Shown: in pieces, positions 24,658-35,239 of the stretch
Numbering within the stretch: position 1 is the first letter of the stretch
Layout of the letters: the number at the start of each line of letters is the position of its first letter
Origin: Prosopocoilus inquinatus
Taxonomy: Eukaryota > Arthropoda > Insecta > Coleoptera > Lucanidae
DNA length: 64,000 bases
Assembly (NCBI GenBank): GCA_036172665.1
Contig: CM069872.1
Location: 40,472,101-40,536,100, forward strand
Direction of reading: 5' to 3'
Made by a program: the position numbers and the translations under genes
Notes under the pieces: generated by a model
What the model was told of the DNA's origin: nothing
The model's database searches: none
The model's input: only the letters and a program-made list of their open reading frames with translations

Positions 24658-25160
24658 ACTAAAAACTACAGGTTTTTGCGAGTTAATATTTCGACGGTTA
24701 GTTTAATTGGCCTCACCCTTGACCTTTGACGCTACTGAAGTCTTCTTAGTCAACTTAGTATTCGCTAGTCTCTGCTAATGTCACAATGGTTTTGATTCGT
24801 GCAAACCCTCCTTTCGAACATTTGGGGGCATGGGTGGTTTCTTGATATTAATCTGCGACACTCTTCAGATCATCAGTCGTTTATCGATATCCCCAAAACT
24901 TAGGCGGTGTGTATACGGGCGTTGGATCCCTTTCGCGATTGTCGATACAATTTTGGTTTCAGAAGGAACCTCCGGGAGGTCTCATTGTTGTGCGACATTA
25001 CGTTGGTTTATTAGTCTGGTTTTAGATGACTAAACTCCTAGGAGTTGTCCTAGCCTAGTTCTTGACATGAATGTTGGTGACTATTGCTCTCTGACGCCCA
25101 GGTTATTATTGGTAAATTTTCCTTTTACCTACAGGCTTCTAATATATGTACGTCTTAGTA
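24658..25160 (+). repeat. Fragment of repeat family R1
   Basis: CTACAGGTTTTTGCGAGTTA, CACCCTTGACCTTTGACGCT and AACCCTCCTTTCGAACATTT match 1,655-1,990 and the reverse complement of 17,200-17,490. Short frames over 24,830-25,285 lie within or next to the repeat and are not called. Confidence 0.5.
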
Positions 25161-26420
25161 TACGTCCTAGTATCCGTTTTGATATACATTTTGGCATATG
25201 TTTCGGCTTTCACTTTAAATACGACTCTTTGCTATCATCGTTGGCGGTCTTGGTGATTGATCTTGCAGAACAAAACGTTGGTTGAAGCTGCCTGTGATGA
25301 TTCTTTTGACGAAGCAGCACAGCATTAGTGTGGACCCAGCTTTCGACGGAGCTATTTCCAACCGGTGTCATTCGAGTGTCGACGTACATCCATGTGGGAA
25401 CTAGCACTGACTATTGAGCGATATTAATCAAGTGGGAGTTACCTATAGTTAAAGCTACGAATTTGGCATGGTGATTTATTGGAGATTATTTGGTTAAGGC
25501 GCTTCACGACATTAAATTAACTTTTTGATTGGGCGCGGCACGCCAATAATTTTAATTTTCTTTGTTAATTACTGTACAACTTTTTAACGGATCCGCCAAC
25601 TGGTTATTTTGAGTTTCCTTCCATGTTTATTTGATGTCAAGTTTTGTTGCAATTAATATACCATACCTTTCGTTTCACTTTTGATGCTGGATATATTTAA
25701 ATTTTAGTGTGGCTGCTTTAAGGCGCATACTTATTTGTTGGAGTTAAACCTTGTACATATTGTCATTCTGTTTACACACTTAGTTTAGGCATGTTTTGGT
25801 CTCACCGTCCAATTTCTTTTTTTTTTTTTTTTTGGAAACGTTTGGGTATTTGTTTGTATTTTGTGATTAAACCATTGTTTTATAATCTGAGCCATTTCCA
25901 TTTTCCCTTACCTTGATCACTTTCTCGTCTCTGGTTAAGAGAAGGCGGCGCTCATTTTTGTCGCGTTTAATTAACACCTGTACCCGTCAGGGCTGGAGCT
26001 GCTGGCTGAAGAAAATATAAAGGAAAGATTGGTAGAATATTTTGAGGAAGTTTTACGCAATGGTTACTGTGGAATCTGAAGAAGGAAATATCAAACGATA
26101 ACACACAAGAAAAGGAATTCAGTAAACCGAACGTTGTTATGGGCTCATTTCGAATTAAAAATCATATTTCGTTAGCTAAAATTATTCTTACACGACCCAG
26201 GCTGGTCCTGAATTCGTCTCTGTCTCTTTTGCAGATATTTCACTAACATTTTCAATTGGGTTCTGTACATTATTTTTTCTCAATGATTTGGTTAGGGTGT
26301 AAATTACCGTTAACAAAAAAAAAGTGTGACCGCCACCGTTGTTTCTCGTTTTTATGGCGCCCACATTCCTCCTGGTCAATTTTATCGATTTTCAAAATGG
26401 ACTTTGTGGGAAACCGCGTC
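25161..26420. other. No gene recognised
   Basis: Contains a T17 run at 25,817-25,833 and several short frames without homology. Confidence 0.4.
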
Positions 26421-26424
26421 CACC

Positions 26425-26470
26425 AGAGAAGACGTCTGCACTCTACGTCTAGAGTGCAGACGTCTTCTCT
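26425..26470. repeat. Perfect palindrome, 21-bp arms, 4-bp loop
   Basis: AGAGAAGACGTCTGCACTCT(A) pairs exactly with (T)AGAGTGCAGACGTCTTCTCT around CGTC. The right arm is the start of a repeat recurring at 27,218, where only one arm (AGAGTGCAGACGTCTTC) is present. Confidence 0.8.
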
Positions 26471-26640
26471 CGTGACTCCTCCATTTTGTGTTTGTCATTT
26501 CATCAAACTGTGTTGCTTCTACTCCGTGATCTAACAAGAAGCACTCTGCGTCATTTAAAGCTTTCGTTAATGCTTTTTATGTTCAATCACCCAGACTTTC
26601 ATTGCTAAGTCTGAATTCTGGTTTTGTTTTCGCTTTACTC
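26450..26640 (+). repeat. Dispersed repeat copy 1 (partner at 27,218-27,430)
   Basis: GAGTGCAGACGTCTTC, GTGACTC..CCATTT, TCACAAGAAGCA-like, CTGCGTCATTTAAAG and GACTTTCA are colinear with the second copy about 770 bp downstream. Confidence 0.55.
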
Positions 26641-26774
26641 ATACTACGTCGTTTTGGGTATCGTCGGAATCCAACCGCTAGAAGCGAGCAAACTTTACTG
26701 ACCATATAAAGGAAGGTTTACATGGAGGGCGCCAGGCAACCGTTAACGCTCCGCTCCACCTGCTGATAGGATCT

Positions 26775-26913
26775 GGGGCCCTATTCTCAAATCACTCGAC
26801 TAAAATCGTATGCTAAAATGAAGTACAAAATGTTACAGACCGTTCGAGAATTGCGTCACTTTGATGTCAGTTTCGCACACGACTTTAGTCGAGTGACTTG
26901 AGAATAAAGCCCC
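26775..26913. mobile_element. MITE of the CTATTCTCAARTCACTCGAC family, complete copy
   Basis: Left terminus GGGGCCCTATTCTCAAATCA then CTCGACTAAAATCGTATG; the right terminus is the reverse complement with few mismatches (CGACTTTAGTCGAGTGACTT, then GAGAATAAAGCCCC). 139 bp. Shares its interior (CCGTTCGAGAATTGCGTCA) with the 17,506-17,665 copy. Confidence 0.75.
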
Positions 26914-27217
26914 TGGGCGCCTGACTTTTAAACCATGACGTAACGCACAGTACTTGGAGGACGTTACACCGCTCATCATCGGCTTGGATTTTAAAAATGT
27001 ATTTATAAGTAGTAATTGTGCAAATTTAATAGAGTTTTGAATTTTTATTTGGCGTTTAAAGTCAACGAACTTCGGTTGTTAGTTGATTATTGTCATTGGT
27101 GTAAACGACATAGAGTGCATTTAATTTGTTGTGAATTTAATTTGAATTACATTAATTTATTAAGCGAATTTACTTAACTTAGATTGGCAACCTTGAATGT
27201 TTAGCCGAGCTGGACAC

Positions 27218-27430
27218 AGAGTGCAGACGTCTTCATGCGTGACTCTGCCATTTGGTTGTTATTTCATGAAATTGTGTTGTTGCTTTAGTGATTTCCAAAC
27301 TGAAGATACTAATCCATGATCTCACAAGAAGCATTCTACGTCATTTAAGGCATTCGTTAGTACTTTTCCATGCTCGACCAGTCAAACTTTCAATCCTAAG
27401 TTTTGGACTCTAGTTTTCTGGACGTGAGTT
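27218..27430 (+). repeat. Dispersed repeat copy 2 (partner at 26,450-26,640)
   Basis: AGAGTGCAGACGTCTTCATG, ATCTCACAAGAAGCATTCTA and CGTCATTTAAGGCATTCGTT parallel the first copy with about 80% identity by eye. Confidence 0.55.
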
Positions 27431-29470
27431 GGTTTCGCCTCCCATACTTACATGTAGGTGACAATTTGCACGCCTCATTTCAAGGAATTCCTTTATACAT
27501 TTTCAGAAGCATTTTCATTTATTTTTTTTGTCATTGATCGGACCTGCTCCGGCCATCTTAAGTTTCAGAGCTGACACCTTTACTTCGTATTTTGGCGTTG
27601 GATAATACGTACCAATTTTCGGCCCTTTTCACTCTCTTAACTGCCAATCTGATTCGTGTACAGTTTTGACCGCGCCGTTTCTCGCGTCACGTCAGTATAA
27701 AATTACCTTTGGTGTTAAATGGTTACGTTTGGCTCTGGTCAAAAAAAATGGGTCCAAATTGTATCTAACCTCAGACGGTTCTGTCGACGTGATTAAAATG
27801 AATCCTTACTTCGCCTGTTTCAAATGAATTCTTATTTCGAAGCTAATTAGTCAGATTTTATTCCGGACTAATGGATCCAGTATTTGTGTAAATTGTATCG
27901 GATTGTTTCTGGCAAGTTCCGTTTACCTTAAACGGCGTTTGTTATTTTCTTCCTTTAATTAATTGCGGACTGCTCACATGTTTTACTTAAACCCGAAGGC
28001 ATTTAAAGCGTTTGAAAAGTAGGGTTGTTTCTGTACATCGGCGCACTCCAGGAAGTTAATTTGTTTGTTTCCCTGTATTGCGCAACAGCAGTTTGTAAAA
28101 TTTGAATATGTCATAGTCATAATCACAGTCACAGCCCCTTTCAGTGCATCAGTCGAGGAAAAAAGGGTTAGTGCCCCCCTGGGTACAGAGACAAATGTTC
28201 CTAGCGAAAACAATATTAAAAAGTCTACATCACAAACTATTACGTTAAAAATTTTCTTCGGAAAATGCTGGGGAAGGGCAAAATTGCACGCTTTATTTTT
28301 TAAACGTTGAATTGTTTAATAAACGATAAACTTGGTGACTATACGTCTGTAGCTTCGGAAGAACTCTGTATGAACTTATATAAAATTATGCAAAAATGAA
28401 AACTCAAAAAATAATTTGATTTCAAGTTCAAACTAACTGTCATATAATACCTACTTAACGTAGTGTAATGGCCTTGAGCGAATTTCAACTTTAATCATTC
28501 CAGACTTTAATAATTCCAGAATCGGTATACTGAGTTTCAAATAAACTTGAAACGTTTTACACATTTAATAATTTATACTAGATCTTCAAGTCGATAAACA
28601 AACAATCTTTAAAGTCTCATAAAATTCTAAAGTTGAGGACCCGCTATTTTAAAATATTGCAACAAAGTTCCGAGCCAAATTTACTTTACGTCGATTAAAT
28701 CGGGCCGGCATAAATTTAACTCCGACGGAGTAAATTAAGGTGCCCCACCAGAGAAGCCTGCCAGGGACTCATTCTAATAAATTCAATGAGTGTTAAAATC
28801 GCCTTCCTTCCGCAGGACCACAAATTTTAATAAAGACGAGAGCGTGCAAATTTACGAGGCACTTTCGCCCTCAAATTACTTATTATTATTTAAATCTCTC
28901 CTCGTCTGCAACGAATTTTATTTATTTAAGGCGAGCTCCCGGCTGAAAAGTTTGCATTCCGGACTTTCGTCTTTATGCAAATTTAAACGACGACAAGATT
29001 TCATTGCTATTTACTTAATTGTCGATGTCATAAAATAATATTTGCTGTCTTTTGTGTTTCTCGATTTAAGAAACTAAACTTTCGAGACGGAAACGATTTC
29101 ACAAAAAAAAAAAATTAGATCTGAAAAAGCTCGAATTTAGGAGCGTCGACCGCGGAAGTAAAGTTTCAATGCAGATGGTACCACAGTCACGTTTGTAGCG
29201 TCGTTACCCAGAGAATGATGCGAGGTGATGTGCAGTGATGGCCGTCGTAAAAGCGTCGTTTATTTCGCTGTCGGTTTGTGCTTTCGTGCTGCAGGAAAAC
29301 GCAGCGTTAAACGAATCAGAAGTGTTTTTGTTTTGCGTTTATCTCGACGATAAAACATTCGTCCGAATCACATCAGATTACGAAGGGGATACTTTGCGTT
29401 CCGTTAAACATAAAGAAAAGAACTTTCGATGTTTTCCATTCCCAAATGACATTTACCATTTGCTTAGTTT
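27431..29470. other. No gene recognised; presumed intronic or flanking to the GPCR exon
   Basis: Frames at 28,065, 28,790 and 29,235 (+) show no recognisable domain. None is bounded by convincing splice sites plus homology. TM6-TM7 of the GPCR should lie on the minus strand at or beyond this side and were not found. Confidence 0.4.
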
Positions 29471-29486
29471 GAATCACCCTGTATAA
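29471..29486 (-). mobile_element. Single terminus of the TACAGGGTGATTCA TIR family
   Basis: On the minus strand TACAGGGTGATTCAAACTAA lies about 18 bp downstream of the GPCR exon splice donor. The matching other end was not found nearby. Confidence 0.45.
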
Positions 29487-29502
29487 AAAAAAGCAAGCCT
29501 AC

Positions 29503-29802
29503 CTTTTCCATGCTTGCTCCACCGCCGTAATCATCGGGGCTGGCAATGGTGTTACATCCATGGGCTTTCCTCAATCGTAATTTGTTGACGTGGAACGCCG
29601 AACCGTAGCAATACATGAGGATCATGGTGGTGGGAAAATAGAACCCGCAGGCGGCGAGGATGCGAATCGACGCTTGGGTGTAGAAGGGTTCACATGCCAG
29701 CATCCCGGTAGGGTTGAAATAATAACCACCGCGCGGAAGGACGAGGACGGCGAACAGGGTCACCGACATGATCCACGTCATGCTGATTATCGCCACGCAA
29801 CC
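29503..29802 (-). CDS. Internal exon of a class A (rhodopsin-like) GPCR, TM4-ECL2-TM5
   Basis: An exactly 100-codon phase-0 exon on the minus strand, entered through an acceptor ending CCGTTCCAG and left at AAG|GTAGGC. Residues 1-22 are a hydrophobic TM4 with its Trp (SMTWIMSVTLFAVLVLP). ECL2 carries the conserved Cys in LACEPF, which would pair with TM3. TM5 contains GFYFPTTMILMYCYGSAF, with the Pro of helix 5, followed by a basic start of ICL3 (HVNKLRLRK). FYFP in TM5 is common in aminergic and related orphan receptors, but no Ser patch for catecholamine binding is evident, so the ligand class is undetermined. Exons for TM1-3 (expected at higher coordinates) and TM6-7 (lower) were not found, so the gene probably has long introns. 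A plus-strand frame over 29590-29880 is a shadow of this exon. Confidence 0.85.
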
Positions 29803-30148
29803 CTGGAACGGACACAAATCACCATTAATATAAATTACACCTGCCAGATCTCGTGTCGTATCTTTAATTTAATTCAATAAACGCGGGGGTTCAAAACGCA
29901 AATTAAACAATGTCGGATGTATGGCTTTAGTAGTTGTGTAATTACATCAGAGATAGGTTTCTGTGAAATAAATGATACCCAGATGAAATCGTTCCTAAAC
30001 TGCTTATTTCTGGTGTCTTCTTTTCTACTAGTAATTGTAACTCCCTGATTTTGTTAACTCATCACAACATTGACTTACTGACAATGCGTTCGAAAACTGT
30101 AAATCGAAGGTTTTTATCTTATTTTGAATCTAGTTCATCTGTGTTCAG

Positions 30149-30262
30149 AAGTCTCTCGTTTACATTATTTCCATAACAACGGGCAATTTTTCATTTAATT
30201 TAAAGGTGTCATGTGAAAAGATTTCTTGTTGTTTCGGAAATAATGTAAACGCAAGACTCCTG
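30149..30262. mobile_element. Fold-back MITE (~114 bp)
   Basis: AGTCTCTCGTTTACATTATT (then TCC, ATAACAAC) on the left is mirrored by GAAATAATGTAAACGCAAGA (then CTCC) on the right. TIRs are about 30 bp. Confidence 0.6.
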
Positions 30263-30629
30263 GAATAGACTTGTGTCGCACACGAACGAATCTTTCACTT
30301 TGACCGATTAATAATATTGTGAACCATCCAAAAAGATTCGTTCTTTAAGTACGAATCCCGAACGAACGGTTGTTTTGAGTCAGTGAACGAGACGAACGAA
30401 ACCAACGGATCGGACTTTGCACCGTACTTGCTTCAATAACGTTGAATATACTTGATTCTAAATGACTACTGCCCTGTGTTGACATATTTCAGAAAAGTGC
30501 TTCGTCAATGAAATTTAGATGTACACTTATTTAAAATTAAATTATTCATGTCAAGTTTAAGTATCTTACACAAAGAGAAAAAAGTATTTCGAAAACTTCG
30601 ACGGCGCGGTACGAATAAAACTGGAATGT

Positions 30630-30755
30630 TACGGCGCCGACGTGGAAATTCGTCCATTTCGTTCGCTGAATCAAATCAATAAAATGAATGTGAATCATTT
30701 CGTTCGAAAAGATCCGTTCGTTCACAAACGACATTACAATGAACGAAATGAGCTA
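30630..30755 (+). repeat. Direct repeat, copy 1
   Basis: GTGGAAATTCGTCCATTTCG, TTCGCTGAATCAAATCAAT, ATGTGAATCATTTCGTTC and CGACATTACAATGAACGAA recur at 30,975-31,092 in the same order and orientation, nearly identical. Confidence 0.75.
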
Positions 30756-30764
30756 ATTTATGTC

Positions 30765-30970
30765 TAATTTTATTATGACGCTGTGTTTGAACAGCTGTGA
30801 GGCGGTTCCTTTTTCGGCAAATTTCAAGAGAAGCCGTTGTCAGTACTTTTTCTACGGCGAGCTATCTAACGATATGGTTAACTTTAAGAGACCGCCGCAA
30901 TGTGGGGCTAACAACACTCGTGCCTCAAAAACCTGTAATTTTCTTAATTATGTATTAAGCTTAATGAAAT
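30765..30970 (+). repeat. Dispersed repeat R2, copy 1
   Basis: TTTTATTATGACGCTGTGTT, ACAGCTGTGAGGCGG, AGTACTTTTTCTACGGCGAG, CTATCTAACGATATGG and GTAATTTTCTTAATTATGTA are shared with 32,012-32,225; part is shared with 40,268-40,420. The 147-codon frame spanning 30,760-31,203 crosses R2 and the direct repeat and is not a credible gene. Confidence 0.65.
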
Positions 30971-30974
30971 GTCA

Positions 30975-31092
30975 GGGCCCCGATGTGGAAATTCGTCCAT
31001 TTCGTTCGCTGAATCAAATCAATCAAATGAATGTGAATCATTTCGTTCCAAAAAATCCGTTCGTTCACAAACGACATTACAATGAACGAATT
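30975..31092 (+). repeat. Direct repeat, copy 2
   Basis: Second copy of the 30,630 unit, about 345 bp downstream. The segment between the two copies is the R2 repeat (30,765-30,970). Confidence 0.75.
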
Positions 31093-31191
31093 TTCTCAAA
31101 AGATTCAATCTACTTGATTCATTCGTTCCGGAAACAACAACAAATACGAGCGAAATACACTTCCCTCGGCGTGAAGTTTTCGAATGCACCT

Positions 31192-31807
31192 GTTATCAAA
31201 TAGGATGTGGCTAGAGTCCCGAACGCGGGATCGTTTCCAAAGAATTAAAATCCCGAACGGGCGTGGTTTAATGAATCTGTTCGCGATTTTATATAAAGTA
31301 GTACCGATCCCGACCATTGGACGACTTTTATCTCGATTACATGAATAAATGTTTCAATAACATTATCTGTCCGACTTTCTTTGTAGTACCTAGTTGTATT
31401 CTTAGAAAGCATTGTCGATACAATTGTTTCTAAAATAGCTTACGGGACAGATAAAATTTAAAAGAGGTATACGTATAATTTAGCCAATTGCACACAAAAT
31501 CGATTCGTCCTTACTATCATCAGTTGACTTTAATACCGTCTGATTATCCTAAGCACATTAAAACTGTACCGTCGTGCTCAATTGAAGAGATTTATTTCGA
31601 CAATAACAGCAATTAAGACAGGAGATACTTGTGATATTTGTTGTTTTAATTTTTTGCCAGTGAATGTTCGTGCATACGTATGAGTAGGTAAGTTCAGGAT
31701 TGTTACAATTTTTTGTGAATCCCGAACGATTTTTCCCGTTCGGGATTTAAACTTTTTGGAAGCGATCCCTCGTTCGGGACTCTAACCACTTCCTATTAAA
31801 TAACGTC
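31192..31807. mobile_element. TIR element with ~70-bp arms (TAGAGTCCCGAACG family)
   Basis: Left arm 31,192-31,262: ATAGGATGTGGCTAGAGTCC, GGGATCGTTTCCAAA, AATCCCGAACGGG. Right arm 31,737-31,807 is its complement (CCCGTTCGGGATTTAAACTT, AGCGATCCCTCGTTCGGGAC, TCTAACCACTTCC). Inside each arm, the motif CCCGAACG/CGTTCGGG repeats. No coding region. Superfamily not assigned. Confidence 0.7.
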
Positions 31808-32011
31808 AATTGTGGCATATTTTCAATCAGTAATTGCATAGCTTTTTATTTTTAAAATAAAAATCTGTGTTACCAAACTTGTTTTGCGTTTAACAAATTC
31901 GTTTATCAAGTGCTTCCCTAAACCTACACGTCTAACATTCCAGAGAATGGCGAATTATTTTGGGCGGGCTCCTTTAAGAGGCTGCTTGATCGGAAAGTAG
32001 CTCTAATATCA

Positions 32012-32225
32012 AGATTATGTCGGTTTTTATTATGACGCTGTATTTGGACAGCTGCGAGGCGGCTCCTTTGTCGACAAATTTCAAGGGAAGCCACTGTAAG
32101 TACTTTTTCTACGGCGAGTTATCTAACGATATGGCGGGTTTGGTTCACTTTAAAGAGACCGCTGCACTAACAGCACTCGCGACTCAAAAATTTGTAATTT
32201 TCTTAATTACTTATTAAGCTTAATA
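32012..32225 (+). repeat. Dispersed repeat R2, copy 2
   Basis: TTTTATTATGACGCTGTATT, AGCTGCGAGGCGGCTCCTTT, AAGTACTTTTTCTACGGCGA and GTAATTTTCTTAATTACTTA match copy 1. Confidence 0.65.
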
Positions 32226-32247
32226 AAATTTGGTACGTAGATCAAGA

Positions 32248-32435
32248 AAACCATAGGATTTACGGCTGTGAATTTACAAATAAAAGTGGGAAACACTAAT
32301 GCAACAAATATATTTGTCTATTAAAAATATTTGTAACAAATAAACCATAGGCTTTACGGCTGTGAATTTACAAATAAAAGTGGGAAACACTATTGCAACA
32401 AATATATTTGTCTATTAAAAATATTTGTAACAAAT
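32248..32435 (+). repeat. Nearly identical 94-bp tandem duplication
   Basis: Two adjacent copies of a unit starting AAACCATAGG(A/C)TTTACGGCT and ending AAATATTTGTAACAAAT; period 94 bp. Two mismatches were seen by eye, so the duplication is recent. Confidence 0.85.
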
Positions 32436-32439
32436 AAGG

Positions 32440-33635
32440 TACGTTTATAAACATAATAGTATCTAAGTGATATGTAATCATCGTTATCTAATACAAAAAC
32501 CTCTTTTACCGAAGGTATTCTTAAACTTGATATACCGTCTGTGTCAAAAAAGATGAAGTAACCCGTCCGTTGTGATGATCTGATTAAATAATAATAATAA
32601 TAATAATATTATAAAACAATGTCAAAATATCTTTGACATTCCCTAGTCTTTAAATTTGTCATATAATATCTTAAATTATTGCCGTTATTTGAATCGCATC
32701 CACCTCCGAAATTCTGAATCTCTGAACTAATCGCAGTGATTGCTTTAATAATTTAGCCAACTGAATTATAAAACTTTCATTCACTGGCTATTACGAAATT
32801 AGTTTTTCAGATCACAATGTAGATTTTCATTTTTCGTATTTTTGAGACGATAATGTTACTGTGGCCCCATAATGCGCCGTTGTTTGCGAATATTTGGAAT
32901 TTCCGTTTTGAGTTTTATTAGTTTTTACTTGTGTTTTAATAGCGAACACCTGTGTCGGTTTTCTTTATCGGCAAAGTACAAACGAGTGCCTGTCGTTTCG
33001 TTGTTACAATGCTCGTCACGCAATACGTGGGTGTGAGAGGGGTGACTTATGTGTTGTCAACGCATCTGTTGATTGGACCATTACTTCCCTTTTTATGCGG
33101 AACAAGTCGTCGACTAGACCTTCTTCCGGACACATTTCGTGCAGTAGGGGGTTGAGCACATTGTTATTGTCCACGTCCCAGAGAAACGGACACACTTTCG
33201 TTTAGGCAAGGGATTCAGGAAACCATCGTTTGGTTTGGCAAAGACCGATTTTACTAGTGTTTTGAAGGAGCTTCATTAGCTTGTCCAGCTTAAACTGCGG
33301 TCAAGTAAGTTCTAATATTGCCTAATCCTAGTTTGCGGAATAATTTATGTTGTTTTCCCAACAGGCTTGTGGATTCGTTTGAGCTACTGGGCCCAGACTT
33401 CCAATTTAGATTAAACTCTTGAGTCTAGACGTTTGGTTTTCGATTTGCTTCTGAGTCGAAATTTCTGACTTACGTTTAAGTTTCAGGATGTAATCGGACT
33501 GGATTTCAAGTCCTGTAGCTTCGCCGCTGAATTTTTAAGTCTTTAAAGACGCCGATGTTCAAGAGGGACCTAGACCTGAAGGCACTCTCATTGAACCATG
33601 CACGAAGCACCGTCGCGTAACAGCTGATAGAATGC
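32440..33635. other. No gene recognised
   Basis: Contains an (ATA/AAT)n microsatellite at about 32,587-32,611 and short frames without homology. Confidence 0.4.
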
Positions 33636-33639
33636 GATC

Positions 33640-35237
33640 TACAGGGTGTTTGGAAATTGCTAGTACAAAAAAAACTTTGTCATCTGGAAGTGCTAAGAAT
33701 ATCAAGAAACGCACTTTTTCCATAAAATAACACCATGTCAATCACCTCATTATTTGTGCAAGCGACATTCATTTCGGTAATAATAATGTACCGAGTTGTG
33801 ACTCTTGTGATAGCTTGTTAAATTTTGAATAAATTTTATCACGAATACTAATGACCGGTTTCACAAAGCTTCGTTAAATATTTCAGTTCCGATTAATTCT
33901 GTAACGAATGATTAAATAGGAAAACAACTGCACTTAACGATGATTAAATTAACGATGATTACTAAACGGCTCGCTCTCTAATCGGTCGTCAAATAGTCTT
34001 AATGCTCCGTTAAGTGTTTCATAAAGCTCGATTAAGAGATAATGCTTCGTTTACTTTTGTCTAATCAGGCGTTAGATTAATCGATAGAATTCCAGCGATT
34101 AAAAAGTAACGAGTGAATTTTCCATAGTTATTATAAAGCTTTTTTGATATAAAAATTCCACGCATATATCTAAAAAATAATTATAATTTTATTTAAAAAT
34201 GTAACATACTTTAAATATGAAAAATAATGACATTTCTGTACTTTTTACTCACTTGGTTTATTGATTAATTTTTACGACATTATTTCGGAAATTATTTTCA
34301 AAAACAAACAATTCAAAATTATTTCAGAATGTCTGCAACCTCACTTTCTTCTCTGACGATAAAGAAATGCCTCCTTAAGGTAAGATTCATTTTATAAGAA
34401 TTTAACGTTTCGCTTTTCCAAGAGTTGGACCAAAGAGTTATAGAACTCTTTGGTCCCACACTAGAACCTGCAACAAGCAAAAATAAATTTATTTTATGGT
34501 ACAAATCACTTGCTGATAAACTTACGTTATTATCCACTGAAACATTTCAACAGCTAATTCCTGATACTTTCAGAAACCATCGATACGTAGAATAATTCAT
34601 CGTGTCACTCATCTTATTGCAAGTCAAGCAAACAGTTAATTAAATTGCCAATAGAAGAAACTCCGTTAACATTAGGCTTTTCTCACGTCATTGACACACA
34701 GATTGTACCCCATGTTAAAATTATTTCATCTGATGGTAATCCTGCAGAGCTGTACCACAACAGAAAACATGTCTGCAATATATGTTCAAGTAGTTCAACT
34801 GCACTAAAGTTTCCTTCCTCCCTTTCTTTTTCATTTTTAAAAATCATTAATTGCACTAATGCGAAGAATTTCTAGACGTATTTATTTATTTTGAGTTTCT
34901 AACCTCACACTACCTGACCTCAAGCCTGACGCCATGACGACAGATTACTTTAAAGCGATGTCAAAGTGGCAATTTTTCGATGTTGCCAAACGTAAACTCC
35001 AATTAGTTAATCAGAGATTAACATAATAGTTTTTTTTTGTTTTGTGAAACAGCATCAAATGTTTAACACTGATTAAACTTAAGGGTTGATTAGTTAATCA
35101 ACGCTTTAACAAAGCTTTGTGAAACCGGCCATAAAAGACTTTCACTAGAACTTTTTTTGCTGATGGCTTCAAATCATCAACATCATCAACTACCATTTTT
35201 TTCCTATATTAGCAATTTCCAAACACCCTGCGTATTA
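33640..35237. mobile_element. Nested TIR elements with gene-like interior
   Basis: The outer inverted pair is CAGGGTGTTTGGAAATTGCT(A) near 33,642 with its complement TAGCAATTTCCAAACACCCT(G) near 35,213. An inner pair, GACCGGTTTCACAAAGCTT(C) at 33,853 with AAGCTTTGTGAAACCGG(CC) ending at 35,130, resembles termini of PIF/Harbinger-type MITEs, though no target duplication was seen. The interior has small exon-like frames (see 34,328-34,590). An outer element of about 1.6 kb carrying an inner one of about 1.3 kb is the simplest reading. Confidence 0.55.
34328..34590 (+). pseudogene. Exon-like coding fragment inside the 33.6-35.2 kb element, unidentified
   Basis: ATG at 34,328 opens MSATSLSSLTIKKCLLK up to a consensus-like donor AAG|GTAAGA. 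A 44-bp gap ends TTTTCCAAG, after which the frame continues as ELDQRVIELFGPTLEPATSK and about 30 further residues to RNHRYVE and a stop. The splice is inferred only from sequence. I do not recognise the family; an accessory DNA-binding protein of a DNA transposon is possible but unsupported. The minus-strand frame at 34,319-34,537 is the shadow. Confidence 0.3.
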
Positions 35238-35239
35238 CG

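Noticed and set aside
29590..29880. 96-codon plus-strand frame
   Set aside because: Antisense shadow of the GPCR exon, which has homology, phase and splice sites.
30760..31203. 147-codon plus-strand frame
   Set aside because: Spans the R2 repeat and a direct repeat; the equivalent frame in R2 copy 2 is different and shorter.
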